A stretch of 64,000 bases of DNA from Gracilaria gracilis (lineage: Eukaryota; Rhodophyta; Florideophyceae; Gracilariales; Gracilariaceae), in the NCBI GenBank assembly GCA_030374805.1, contig JARGSG010000037.1:1-64000 (forward strand), written 5' to 3'. This document shows positions 21,690 to 32,678 of the stretch, one piece after another. The position numbers and the translations under genes are program-made. How positions within the stretch are numbered: position 1 is the first letter of the stretch; every line of letters begins with the position of its first letter. The notes below the pieces were generated by a model. The model was not told the origin of the DNA, searched no databases, and saw only the letters and a list, made by a program, of their open reading frames with translations.

Positions 21690-24600
21690 GGTTAGCCGGA
21701 ACATCCGTGTTAGTACGGCGGTGATACTGCCACGATTTTCGATTCGTGGCAGGTGCTCAACCGGTTCATCCGTTGTCTGCTGATGGCGGATAGCCATACC
21801 AGCGCACCTGGTACTGCCTATACCCCTTCGGGTGCCAACTGTGTCCCCACGATGTGGTCGAACATGAACTCTTTCGAGTAAACTTCACGTTCTTCACCAC
21901 CTTTAGAAGGGTCGTCCACGCTTCGTAGCGGTACTATAATAGGGATACCAGCTGCGTTGCTGTGTGCCTCTGACGCTTTCGGCGGTTCTGTCGTCCTCTG
22001 CGGAGTCTTCCTTACCGGATTCCAGGAGTTCTCGAGCAGTTCTTCCGTTTCGACGGTCTCCTCAACGTCTCAATTACCAGTAGTTTCCCGTGTTGACGGT
22101 GGTTTCGGACGGGGAGGCGGATTACCTACCACGGCACGTGCCGGTTCACGTGACTCCGTGCGACGGTTCGTGGCTACGGCGCTGCCGGTCGACAGTGTAG
22201 GTCCACTGTGTGGTGCACGGGGTGTGCCACGCGACGTGTGGCGCGCGCGCACTCCTGCACTGGCAGCGTGTATTTTCCCTAAATCAGGGCGGTATTCCCG
22301 TATCTCCAACGGTGCGTGCACTGTCATGACGGTTCAAAACGTCATGACGAGCGCTTAACGACTTCCCTACGGATGGGTGCGGTGGTGCTTCCTCCATACC
22401 CGTTCCGGGGGTGCTCTAACTTCGCTTCTGCGAGCGTCTTCTCTCTTTCCTGACTGAACAGGTCTTGCGATACCGGGATCTACCGTGAGTTCCTTACTTC
22501 GCGCCTCCGTAGGCGGTGCGCGACGAACGTCGGCGACGGTTTGCGGCTTGCGCGCGTCCCGGAATACTCCGGGTAGCAGTATGCAGCGGTGCTGTAGCCG
22601 TGCTCTTCCGAGAGATCGGGTGATCAGCGTCGACTTCCGGCGGTGCCGAGGGAACTTTCGAGAGCACGATCAGGTGGTCCCTCCTGTGTCTCCTCGACAA
22701 CAGGAGGTTGATCATGCGGCGATTCCCCGTGCGGGTGAGCAATTCCAGTATCCTGGACAGTACGGGAGTCCGTAGATTGCGCGTGTCCCTTGCTCATAGG
22801 GCTGCGATCCGCTGTAGAGCGTTGCGCGCCCTTGGCAATATCAGCACGCTGTAGCGAGTTTGCCTGCCCACTAACAGTGGTATCCTTAGCAATCACGTCC
22901 TCGACGGTGTCCTGAGACAACTCAGTCTCCAATTCTTCTCTCCGTGAATCACGTGATGTCTGCGACGGTTGCGACACCGGTGATTCCTGTTCTTCCGCAA
23001 CAACGCGTGAATTCCCCTCCCCCTCCTGAGGTGGAGCGATACGGGGGAGCAGTCATCACGTCAGTTGACGGTTCGATAGACGCTGTGAAGCGCGACTTCA
23101 CAAGCGGTGTAGAATCCGAAGATTCGGTTCGCGACGATAACATCGGTAACTCCGACAATCCCCTCGATGAGTGACGAAGTCCCATAAGTGGTGTAGCTTC
23201 TGTAGACTGAAGCGATCGGTTCTCCGCCTGTCCAGCCTCCTGCTGAGTATCCAAAACAACTTCCCGTATGACGGGTAGGTCCTTGTACAACTCGATCTCG
23301 AGAAAAACGCTCATGAGCGCCACCAACTTCCAGTACAACTGTGTCCTTATTCACGCTAATAACGCGGTACGGACCATCAGCGATGGGAGAAAGCTTGTGT
23401 TGCCTCTCCTTTTCAGGATTGTAATATTCTTTCCTTACAAAGGCGGTTTGTCCCCGGTTCCAATGGTGGTAGTGGTCTCCGAATACGGGCATCAAGGTTC
23501 CGCTTATAAGCGTGTTTTGGCTTTAGCCATTGCCGACCTGGCAACAGGTACCATAAATGAAAGCCACTGCTTCCAACGCAGATAGTGATCAACCGTCGAC
23601 GGGAACGTATCCAGCTTTGGCTGAGGTTCAACCGCAACTGGCGGGGGCGTTCGCGACAGCACAAGCTCAAAAGGAGATAAACCAGTAACTCTGTGAACTT
23701 GCGTATTGTACGCGTACGTCACGGTATCCGTGTAGAGATCCCAAGTCTTTGGATGTTCAACAGTATAAGCCCGCAATGCGGAGAGCAGCGTTCGATTAAA
23801 TCGCTCGACTTGCCCATTACATTGGGGATGATACGTCGTCGTGAAGAGATTCTTCAAGTCGAGTATCCCACAGACGTCCTGGAAGAAACGCGCAGTAAAT
23901 TGCGGACCATTATCCGAAAGGAGATTAACCGGGGGACCGTAGACTAGGACCTAATGCTTAACGAAAGCTTCCGCAACAGTGCGTGATGTAATCTTCCTCA
24001 ACGGAATTGTCCGGACTAACTTCGAGAATCTGTCCGTAATGACGAGTAGAAACCGATTACCTCGGGATGTCCTTAAGAACTCACCGAGTATATCGATGGC
24101 AACAAACTCAAGAGGCGCCCGTGCGGGGAACAGAGTTAGCTTCTTCGCATGGCGACGTAATTTAACTCGTTCACGAGCACAGTGCGCACACGCCTTGACG
24201 GTGGTATAGCAATCCAACGCTAACGCGGGCCAGTAGAAATCCCGACGTAGTGTCGTGTACAGCCTTCTAGCCCCAGGATGGGAAGGAACCTTAGAAAAGT
24301 GTGATAGGTAAAGAACCCTGGACTGCAAGGAGTGAGGAACCACGATCTGTGGGGATGAACGAACCACTCTAACGAGGTAACCCTGAGTGTTAACCCCAAA
24401 AGGGATGTTCGCACCGCCATTAATTTGGGCGCGTATCCTCGTACAGAACGGGTCTCCCTGCTGTTCTCTGATCATCTCCTCAGGAGTGATGGGGACAAAC
24501 GCACCGGGTTCCGGGTCTTCACCGTCTGCGACGAGTAATTCATCACAGATGTCGTCCGTAATCAGTTCGTAGTCTTCTTCACCCTCCTCCATGAGGAAAC

Positions 24601-27171
24601 AGCGGATATCTTCATCATCGTCGTCGACGCGTAACGCTTCGCCTTCCGTTCCCAAACGTGAAAGAGCATCCGCTTGCGCGTTGAGACTTCCCTTCTTGTA
24701 GGTGACTTCATAATCAAACTCGGCTAGCCGAAGACGCCAGCGCATTAAACGCCCGGAAGGTTCCGTGATTGACATTAACCAGCGTAACGCGGAATGATCC
24801 GTGTTAACGGTAAAATGCACACCCATAAGATATGGTCTTAACGTCTGTTAAGCCCATACCATGGCGAGACACTCCTTTTCGGATACCGAATAGTTCTGTT
24901 CATGAACGTTGAGCGTGCGAGACCAAAATCCAATTGGGCGGCGTTCCCCGTCGGGTGTAGTCTGAAACAGTGCACAGCCGATCTGGTAGTCGCTCGCATC
25001 CGTATCCACGGTAAATGGCAACCCGTTATTCGGTAATGACAGCACGGGTGCTGTTGTAACTGCCTCTATAAGAGAGTTGAATGCTTCCACTTGCGCGGGA
25101 GCAAGGGGGCCCAGTTTTGGTGGTTGTCCCTTCTTCAGGAGCTCGTTGAGCGGTCCCGCGATCTTCGCGAAGCGAGGAATAAACCGTCGATAGACGTTGC
25201 ATAATCCTAGGAAGGAACGCAGCTCAGTCTGAGTCGTAGGTAGTTTAGCCTCCTTGAGTGACTTCACGCGAGCCTGCTCGATCAGTAGCCGTCCCGGACG
25301 GATTACGTGTCCAAGATACTTGACCGAGTCAGTAAAGAATTCACATTTCCTCAGCTTGAGTGTTACTCCTGCGTCACGCAGTGTTGTGATTATCTCACGA
25401 ACGTGATCCAAATGGTCATCCAAATTATTGGAGAAGACGATGATATCGTCGAGATAGACGAGGCAACTCCGCCATTTGAAACGGGCAAGGAGGATATCCA
25501 AAGCACGCTGAAAAGTAGCGGGGGCGTTCGTAAGTCCAAAAGGCATACGCTTAAAGCGGTACAGCCCTGAATGACAGGTAAACGCAGTCTTATCACGGTC
25601 TTCCGGTCGCACGGGTACTTGCCAGTACCCCCAATTTGCATCCAAAGTGGAAAAGACGGTTGCATCGCCAAGCGAGTCAATGTACTCGTCCATACGAGGT
25701 ATGGGATACACGTCTTTGACGGTAACATCATTGAGGCGACGATAGTCGATACAAAAACGCCAGGACCCATCGGGTTTCGGAGCCAGTACAACTGGAGATG
25801 CCCACGGCGACTGTGCCGGTTCTATAACTCCGGCTCGGAGCATCTTGTTGATTTGAAACTGTTCTTCCTCTCGAGCTTTCGGACCTGCCCTGTAAGGGTG
25901 TTGAGCAATAGGCTTAACGTCTGGCAACAGATCAATCCGGTGTTCCGTAGCTGTAACCTTTCCGAGGGAACCATCCCACATTGGTGTAAATTCGCGCAAC
26001 ATATCACGCAACTTCTTGCGGTGTGAATCCGGTACATGACCGAGATTCAATTCTTCTAACTCCTTAATAGGGTCAATCCTGTCATAACTCGTAGGCACGG
26101 TCTTCTTTTCCGGGTCTCCCGTGTTGTTAACCGTCTGAGACGGGTTCGACGCTTGCGCACGCGACGAATACCCCTCCCCCTCCTGAGAGTGAGACGCATC
26201 AGCGGTTTCTTCGACAATCCCGAGCATCTCGGCGGCAGTCACCTTAGTAGGGATAAGCGCCGTAGGGTGCGGCAGGACAGTACCAATAACTTGGTTCTTC
26301 ACTAGAAACTGGGACTTCTTGCCAAAGTTGGCTAACAAAACCCGAAAGGGGTGACCATTCGAGATCTGCACAACGCCATTCGCTAATGCGAGCTGATATT
26401 TCTCGTATAACGAGGTAGATGGTTGAACAACCCGCAAACCACGCGGAGCAGCAGTAACATCAACCCATACCTGGGATTCTGGCGGAATAGAAATAGCACG
26501 TGCAACACGGAGTTTCGGAGACTCCTTCGGAGGGTTAGAATCCTGTAAAGGAGTAGGTAGCGGTACCAGCTTAGCTGAGGTTCTCCTCAAAGAACGACGA
26601 ACAATCGGTACAACCGAACCATCTTCCATTTCCACTTCACGCGCACGCGGTCTGATTGACTCGACATATCTGTCACAGAAGTCACACCCTAAGATGACAG
26701 GGGCAGCAAGCGTCTTGCAGACGATGAATTCAACCTGCTCAATGCAGTTGCCAATCCTGACGATCAGGGAAACCATTCCAGCCGTACTCAACGGGTTATT
26801 ATTTGCATCTGCCACGTCCATGACGGGTCCTTGACGAACTCGACAACGGATTTCCGGCGGTAAGAGCGACTCCACAATAAAATTGGGACCAGCGCCTGTA
26901 TCCAGGATAGAAAAATGACGCACCATATACTGGGTAGAAAGGCCAAGGTCAGCGAATATCTTGTAGTTTCGCTTGGCCATGACCATGACTCGATCCGGTA
27001 TCCGGTTGTTCCTGAACCATATCCACGGGCGACGCATTACACCAACGGTGATAGAGTCCATGTCTAGGACGGTCGGCTTCCTCGAGAGGATTTTGACCTG
27101 GGAGCGAGGCGGTGACGCCTCGGGCGCCGTAGACCTCGACTGGGGCGCCTCTCCATTGGAGACTCCCGTAC
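21690..27171 (-). pseudogene. B2 pol: protease, RT, RNase H, integrase, chromodomain remnant
   Basis: The longest open piece (24848-27061) holds the protease (LDTGAGPNF), a linker and a reverse transcriptase with FCIDYRRLN and YLDDIIVFS, running into RNase H (YTVDTDASDYQIG-type; here FTVDTDASDYQIG). Further pieces hold the integrase zinc region, the core with FVAIDILGEF and TTYHPQCNGQVERFNRTL, and a chromodomain remnant near 21740-21880. The domain order is Ty3/gypsy. There are several breaks. Pol is in the -1 frame relative to gag. Confidence 0.9.
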
Positions 27172-29238
27172 TCAGTTTAACTGAGTATCATCCGTTCTAA
27201 CGGGAACGGCGTCCTGCGCGGTAGGGATCTTCACAGACTCCTGTGGAACAGAACTACCCGCAGCAGCGGTTGTCGCCCCGGCTTGAGCCGGTGAAGCATT
27301 GACCTGGGAAGAACCAGAGTGTCGCAACGCAGCGATATCTGCGGGAGAAATCCGTTTCGGAAAGTCTGTCTTCGCACGCAAATACGCGGTTATCGGCACT
27401 GACGCCTGTTCTTCTGGGGTCAGAGCTTCGAAATTCACCACGACCGTGGGCATATCCTTCATGGTGAGGTGGCAATCCGGTGCCACATGCCCGTGTTCGT
27501 AGCATAGAAAACAAATCAACCCGGGTCTTCCGGCACTTCGTGGGTCCTTTGCTCTCACCGTCCGCGGGTCTACCCAACCAGGTCGCTGGTAACGACTCCC
27601 TGAATAGGGTACTTGCGGTCCGCGAACGCGGGGGCGATATGCGTAAAGCAGCGGATCATCCGTCATCGACGAGGCTTCAGTAGTTGAAGGCAACTCCGTA
27701 GTCGGAATAGAATCCAGGTTCACCTGTGCCAGATGCAAATTATCCACTTCGTGGCCAAAAAACTCCTGCGGTAGCAGTGAGATCGATGAGGGCGCCCCTT
27801 CGAGGTGAAGCGCCCTGGATGAACCCCGGTGTCCGGAGCGTGCACGCAGTGCGTCTCCTTCCGCTTTCGCGTATTGAACCAACTCGAGATAAGTGGTCTT
27901 CCGCTTGTCTTCCCGTCGCTGGGAGACTAGCGTGCGAATAGCCGGATTCAATCCGTTGATAAACAGTGTACAACGCTCATTAGCGGAATAAACATTGCCA
28001 CAACGGTGGAAAGCCTTGTTCAGTCGGACTGAAAACTCGGTTTCCGATTCCTTCGTTTCCCGCAACGCGGTGATTGCTTTCTCAGTAGAGGTACCAGTCG
28101 CGTACGAGCGAAGTAGATACTGCACGGCCTCAGGCCAGCAGGTAACCCCTCCTTCGGAGGCTCGAGATGAACCTCTTACAGAGTTGAATTGGTCTTCAGC
28201 GAGTTCACGTAGAAAATACGGTAATTCGACATAAGCTTGCCCTTCACTCATGCCGAGGATGTCAGCTTCCGCGACAAAGCGTGAAAGAAAATCCAACACC
28301 AAGATGGGATCCTCCCCAGTAAAGAACTGGTTACGAAACGTCAAGGACATGCGCTTGATGCAGTTCTTGATCTTTCTTGTCCCACGGGGCGTACGGTCCA
28401 GACTGGAATCTTCCAAACGGTAGTACCGGTAAGACAACAACCTTTTGTACAAGGGATTAGTAGGCTTCAGCTCCCTCAAACCTGAGTGCTTTCTCCCCTT
28501 CTCACGGGTGCGAACAACACCGGAGGTGGAACTAGAATGACGAGAGCGCGCAGTGCGACCACGACGTTCACCATCATTTGATGAGTCCGACGAAGAAGAA
28601 CCCGCAGAGCGGTTTGAGATACCAGAAGACCTGGACGAATCCGAATCATACTCGTCGACTAACCTCTTCTTAGAGCGATTCTTCCCGGATTTCCGGTTTC
28701 TGGCGCGATGAGAGTCCACCGCGGGTGTGTCAAAAGCGCCGTTGTCAGCACGGATAGTAGCTTCCAACGTCTCAAGACGGCCCAGAATCCAAAATATCTT
28801 CGTGTTGACCTCCTCGTTAAAACCGGGGTAACCTTGAAAAACCTCTAAGCGAGTGTTGACATCTTTCCGTAATATACGTAGATCGTCAGATACACCTCCG
28901 ATGAGGGCAGCGTCTACCTTCATACGAAGTGTATCGACCTCAGTCGCGAGGGCAGCATGAGAGCTTCTCATGACTCCCGTCTGGGCCTCAAGTGTGCGCA
29001 CTTGAGTCTCCAGCTCGTCGACGAGCGCGTCCTTCACCGCAGCAGCGGGAGTGGAACCCTCCAAAGGAGCAGATGAGGGTCCAGCCACTGGGGAGTCAGA
29101 CGACTTTATAGATTGCTTCCGGTTTCCGGGTTTCTTCTCCGCTCCAGACGGAGGCTCGGGAACAGACCGCGGACGCGGGGGCAATTCTGAACCAACTGAG
29201 CGAGCCTTCGAGGGGCTCGCTCGCTTGCCAGAAACCAT
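27172..29238 (-). CDS. B2 gag
   Basis: This frame of 688 codons starts at an ATG (29236-29238) and looks whole. The order is a Pro/Lys-rich N-terminus, a predicted coiled segment (about residues 70-180), and an Arg/Ser-rich basic region with SDSSRSS-like runs. A capsid-like helical region with CWPEAVQYLLRSYATG and a CCHC zinc knuckle CFLCYEHGHVAPDC complete it. The stop lies immediately after GTTAAAC (27175-27181 on the plus strand, read in reverse), a plausible -1 frameshift heptamer. Structural gag proteins of this family package the element RNA; that role is family knowledge. Confidence 0.85.
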   Translation of the reverse strand: MVSGKRASPSKARSVGSELPPRPRSVPEPPSGAEKKPGNRKQSIKSSDSPVAGPSSAPLEGSTPAAAVKDALVDELETQVRTLEAQTGVMRSSHAALATEVDTLRMKVDAALIGGVSDDLRILRKDVNTRLEVFQGYPGFNEEVNTKIFWILGRLETLEATIRADNGAFDTPAVDSHRARNRKSGKNRSKKRLVDEYDSDSSRSSGISNRSAGSSSSDSSNDGERRGRTARSRHSSSTSGVVRTREKGRKHSGLRELKPTNPLYKRLLSYRYYRLEDSSLDRTPRGTRKIKNCIKRMSLTFRNQFFTGEDPILVLDFLSRFVAEADILGMSEGQAYVELPYFLRELAEDQFNSVRGSSRASEGGVTCWPEAVQYLLRSYATGTSTEKAITALRETKESETEFSVRLNKAFHRCGNVYSANERCTLFINGLNPAIRTLVSQRREDKRKTTYLELVQYAKAEGDALRARSGHRGSSRALHLEGAPSSISLLPQEFFGHEVDNLHLAQVNLDSIPTTELPSTTEASSMTDDPLLYAYRPRVRGPQVPYSGSRYQRPGWVDPRTVRAKDPRSAGRPGLICFLCYEHGHVAPDCHLTMKDMPTVVVNFEALTPEEQASVPITAYLRAKTDFPKRISPADIAALRHSGSSQVNASPAQAGATTAAAGSSVPQESVKIPTAQDAVPVRTDDTQLN

Positions 29239-29673
29239 CGTCCACGACGAAAAGAGACCAGAGAACTGGGAACAATCAAGCGAACAGCAAATTAACCTCG
29301 AATGAGTTTAGTATCCTCACACGAGTGACGAAAAAACCGAATGCGGTAAAGACAACCGTGTCCACGGGAACGTCACGATGCGACAACGTTGCTTCACCAG
29401 ATTGCTGGGACGAGTTCAAAAACCCAAACGGGGTGACAACAACCGTACCGACGGGAATCTCACACTACGGAAATAGGTAGTGCCACCGGTAAAGAACCGT
29501 GTCCAAACAACAACCCAAATTGGGAAAACGAAACCGACACGACGTAGAGTCGGTAGCGAATCCCAGATTAAACTGCGAAATGTCCTCCACGACCACGAAA
29601 CGAACCGGCAAACCGGAAGGTGCACCAAACCAGCTTGCTGGATACAACACAACTTCTAAGTCGGGAGACCAAT
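29239..29673 (-). other. B2 leader and primer-binding site
   Basis: This is the untranslated leader between the 5' LTR and gag. The primer-binding site TGGTCTCCCGACTTAGAA (29654-29671 in reverse) follows the LTR after a two-base spacer. Several loosely repeated words of the form ACAACCGTGTCCACGGGAA occur between 29350 and 29460. No gene is seen. Confidence 0.7.
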
Positions 29674-29860
29674 TGTGGTGCAACCCCTGCGGAGGAAGAA
29701 GCCACACAAAGGGTGTTCAAGCCTTCCCTCAACTGAGGTAGTCACAGCAATAGAGCCCCTCTCAGGGTGATCGCGCTAGCCGGATGTAAGACCGGGGATC
29801 ACCGTCACGACACGCGTAGAGAGCGGTAAAGGCAAAGAAGCCGCACAGTGGTGGGGAACA
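29674..29860 (-). repeat. B2 5' LTR, inner piece
   Basis: This 187-bp piece matches 18206-18392 of the 3' LTR. It ends with GAACA (29856-29860), the target duplication of the family A block, which recurs at 45563-45567. Confidence 0.92.
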
Positions 29861-30368
29861 TGTAGTACAATGAGACCTCAATGGGTTGGTGCCACGTGGG
29901 CCCACTGGTGCGCCTTGCTGGCTGCACTGTACCCAATTGGTATTCTGTATTTTATAATTTCTAATTTCTAATTTATAGTCTAGGATAGTTTAGCATTGCT
30001 GGCCCATGACAGTAGGTCATGGGCACGGCCGATGACGTCATGCCCGCATGGGAGATCGGCGTCGGTGCACCTTGTATATATTGTGGTGCACCTCGCCTTC
30101 CCCCTCGGGTATTGTAAAGTCAGGCACCATTAGGGCAGTAACTATACCATCTTGGTCACTTGCTACTCTATTACTATTCAGGTTTTACCGCGCGTCGACG
30201 TCTACTACCGTACACCTACACGGTCTAGACTAGTTGCCCCGCCGTTTGGCCCTGCGGGTTTCAGGTGCCCTACTACCATATTGGTTGTGTGTTTTTCCCC
30301 TTTAGGTTGAGCCCTCGCGCGCTCCCTCTACCAGGCGGACCCCACACCTTATCGGTATTTGTACGACA
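29861..30368 (+). repeat. A2 5' LTR (508 bp)
   Basis: TGTAGTAC...GTACGACA. It contains a hairpin GCCCATGAC/GTCATGGGC (30002-30024), TGACGTCA (30033-30040), and a TATATA core between two GGTGCACC repeats (30064-30092). It also has two ACCANNNTGGT palindromes (30146-30156 and 30275-30285). Confidence 0.95.
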
Positions 30369-30515
30369 TTTTGGTCTCCCGACCTAGAAGTTTCTTGGTT
30401 TTTGTCGTACCTTTACTGGTGAACAGAAGACATTCGAAAGGATTCTGGAAGTTCACACACCTATTTGGTTTCGTAGGAATACTCGCGAAGCAATTGGATA
30501 CCACTATTGGTCACT

Positions 30516-32678
30516 ATGGAAAGACCTAAAAGGATTACTCGTGGCTCTAGCGCGCCACCTAGCCACAAGGGTTCTGCTGCGGCGCCAGCCGCTAAACCCA
30601 TTCTGGATAATCCCGAGGAGCTGCTTCGGCAACCTCGGGCCGGAACCTCAAAGGATACGGTCACTCAGCCACCGTTGGTTCCTGAACCTAACAAGGATTT
30701 GCCGACAACGGTTGAGGACCTTTGGCCCCAATTGGAAGATCGAGCGAAAGCTCTTTTTACCGCTACGGTTAATGAAGCTATGACCTCAATGGACATGGAC
30801 GCCGTTACCCGCTTGGTGGTTGATCGAGCCGTGCACGAGCTCTCTCAACGCATACCTAAATTGGTTGAAACATACCTCTTAACGGGTGCCCGGGAGCATA
30901 TCTACCGAGTGGTTCAAGACCTTTGGGTTTCTGAAGGAATGGCGGAAGCCAAAACCCCTGGGGTGAATGTGGTTACTCGCATACCACAAGGGATCCCTGC
31001 CGGTTCTTCCGCACCAATCAAGCCAATTCCGGCCGATAGTGCGTACCTACAAGGTTTAAGGCAAGGTCAAGAAGACCATATAGAGATGGGCCCTCGAGAC
31101 GTGTACTTGCCACCCATTGGAGGTAACGTTCGAAAGGACACCAAGACTGGTGGACCTGAGGACGATTCGTCTGACCCAGAAGAGGGGCGACGAAGAAGAA
31201 ACCGCAAGGGTAAAGAAAGGAGGAGGAAAAAGGGAAAGAATCGCGGCTACGACTCTGACCCCGATTCCTCGAGCTCCGATACCGATACTGGTTCATCGTC
31301 GGATGATGACCGTAAAGGTAGACGCAAGAAGAAACCGAACAGGTTGGCGAAGAAGTCGTCAAAGAGAAACCGTAAAGGTAAGAAGAAACGGTACGAGTCG
31401 TCCGACTCGGATTCGGACACCGATACAACCCTAGAGGTGCGTCAGCCGCTGAACGATATGTTCACCAAAGCGGTTGATTATAGGTCATATCGGTTGAGAA
31501 ACCGATCCTCTGCTTACACCCAAGAGGTTGCGCAGAAGATCACCAAGCACCACAAGAAGCTCAGCTTCCAGATGGGTGACACTACCTTCACAGGTGATGA
31601 TCCCATTGCGGTAATTGAGTTTCTACAGAAGTTCAAGATTGCATGTGACCAAAATGGTTTTTCCGAAGGTGCTGCCATGTGGTTATTCCAGTTTTACCTT
31701 AAAGGTCAAGCTTACCACTTGCTGCAAGGCAGGCTGCGTGGAAATACCCTGGTGGTTGATGAAGAGGGGACAGAGATGTTAGAGACGTACCCAGAAGTGG
31801 TTAATTTCATGTTGGAAACTTACGCTACCGATGAGGTTATCCAGGAAGGTTACGCTGAGGTGCAGGCATATCGCCAACGCTCCAGCCAAACCGAAATGGA
31901 ATTCTCGCTAGGCCTTTGGAATTTGGCCACCCGATGCGGTAATGTCTTTACCACTAGTAGGTTGAAGTCGCTCTTTGCCGACAATGTCGACAAAGCGATC
32001 CGTTCGCAGGTACGCAATTACCTGGCGAACAACCGTAAGGTGGACTATAATGGGCTTGCCCGTTATGCCCAGGGACTAGGCGACACTCTCGGTCACGGAA
32101 AGAAGCCGTCGGCGTCCCATACCTCAAAGGATAAACCGAAACGGTCAGTATTGGAGCTAGAAGAAAGCACTACCTCAGAGGGAGATTCGCTCATTCGCGT
32201 ACCAACAGGAATGGCAGTTCATCTCGTGACTGCGCCGCAGGCTCAGTCACGAGCCACCTCCATTGGTAATTGGTCGTCGACAGTACCACCAGCTTCGGTA
32301 AGGTCGCCACCAAGTGCGGCGAGCACTCAACAAACCTCAACGGGTGGTTCGCAAGCATCTTCATATGCTACAGCACCAACCAATCCGGTTACCCGACCTA
32401 CCTCTATGGCAATGCGTGATCCCCAGACAGGTGGATTGGTTTGCTGGCTCTGTTTGTCGCCAGACCATCTGGCGAACAGATGTGACAAAATACCCCCAGG
32501 GGTGCGCGAACATCTGATCAGTGCCAGGCAGCAAAACCACCGTAACCTATATGGATCTGGAAAGAGGGTACAAGCTCAACCATCACCATCTCAGGTTCAT
32601 CTCGTCGAGGAAACACCAATCTTGGAGAAGGACAGTCCCGCTCAGAAGGAGCAGGAAAACACCGAACGGTTAGCGTAG
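30516..32678 (+). CDS. A2 gag
   Basis: This whole-looking frame of 720 codons starts at the first in-frame ATG. The N-terminal third is helical. A very basic and acidic-serine stretch (about residues 210-310) alternates Lys/Arg runs with DSDSDTDT-like runs. A capsid-like region follows, then a CCHC zinc knuckle CWLCLSPDHLANRC near residue 655 (C-x2-C-x4-H-x4-C). Pol follows in the -1 frame, as in B1 and B2. It is almost identical to the minus-strand copy at 42706-44868. Confidence 0.88.
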   Translation: MERPKRITRGSSAPPSHKGSAAAPAAKPILDNPEELLRQPRAGTSKDTVTQPPLVPEPNKDLPTTVEDLWPQLEDRAKALFTATVNEAMTSMDMDAVTRLVVDRAVHELSQRIPKLVETYLLTGAREHIYRVVQDLWVSEGMAEAKTPGVNVVTRIPQGIPAGSSAPIKPIPADSAYLQGLRQGQEDHIEMGPRDVYLPPIGGNVRKDTKTGGPEDDSSDPEEGRRRRNRKGKERRRKKGKNRGYDSDPDSSSSDTDTGSSSDDDRKGRRKKKPNRLAKKSSKRNRKGKKKRYESSDSDSDTDTTLEVRQPLNDMFTKAVDYRSYRLRNRSSAYTQEVAQKITKHHKKLSFQMGDTTFTGDDPIAVIEFLQKFKIACDQNGFSEGAAMWLFQFYLKGQAYHLLQGRLRGNTLVVDEEGTEMLETYPEVVNFMLETYATDEVIQEGYAEVQAYRQRSSQTEMEFSLGLWNLATRCGNVFTTSRLKSLFADNVDKAIRSQVRNYLANNRKVDYNGLARYAQGLGDTLGHGKKPSASHTSKDKPKRSVLELEESTTSEGDSLIRVPTGMAVHLVTAPQAQSRATSIGNWSSTVPPASVRSPPSAASTQQTSTGGSQASSYATAPTNPVTRPTSMAMRDPQTGGLVCWLCLSPDHLANRCDKIPPGVREHLISARQQNHRNLYGSGKRVQAQPSPSQVHLVEETPILEKDSPAQKEQENTERLA

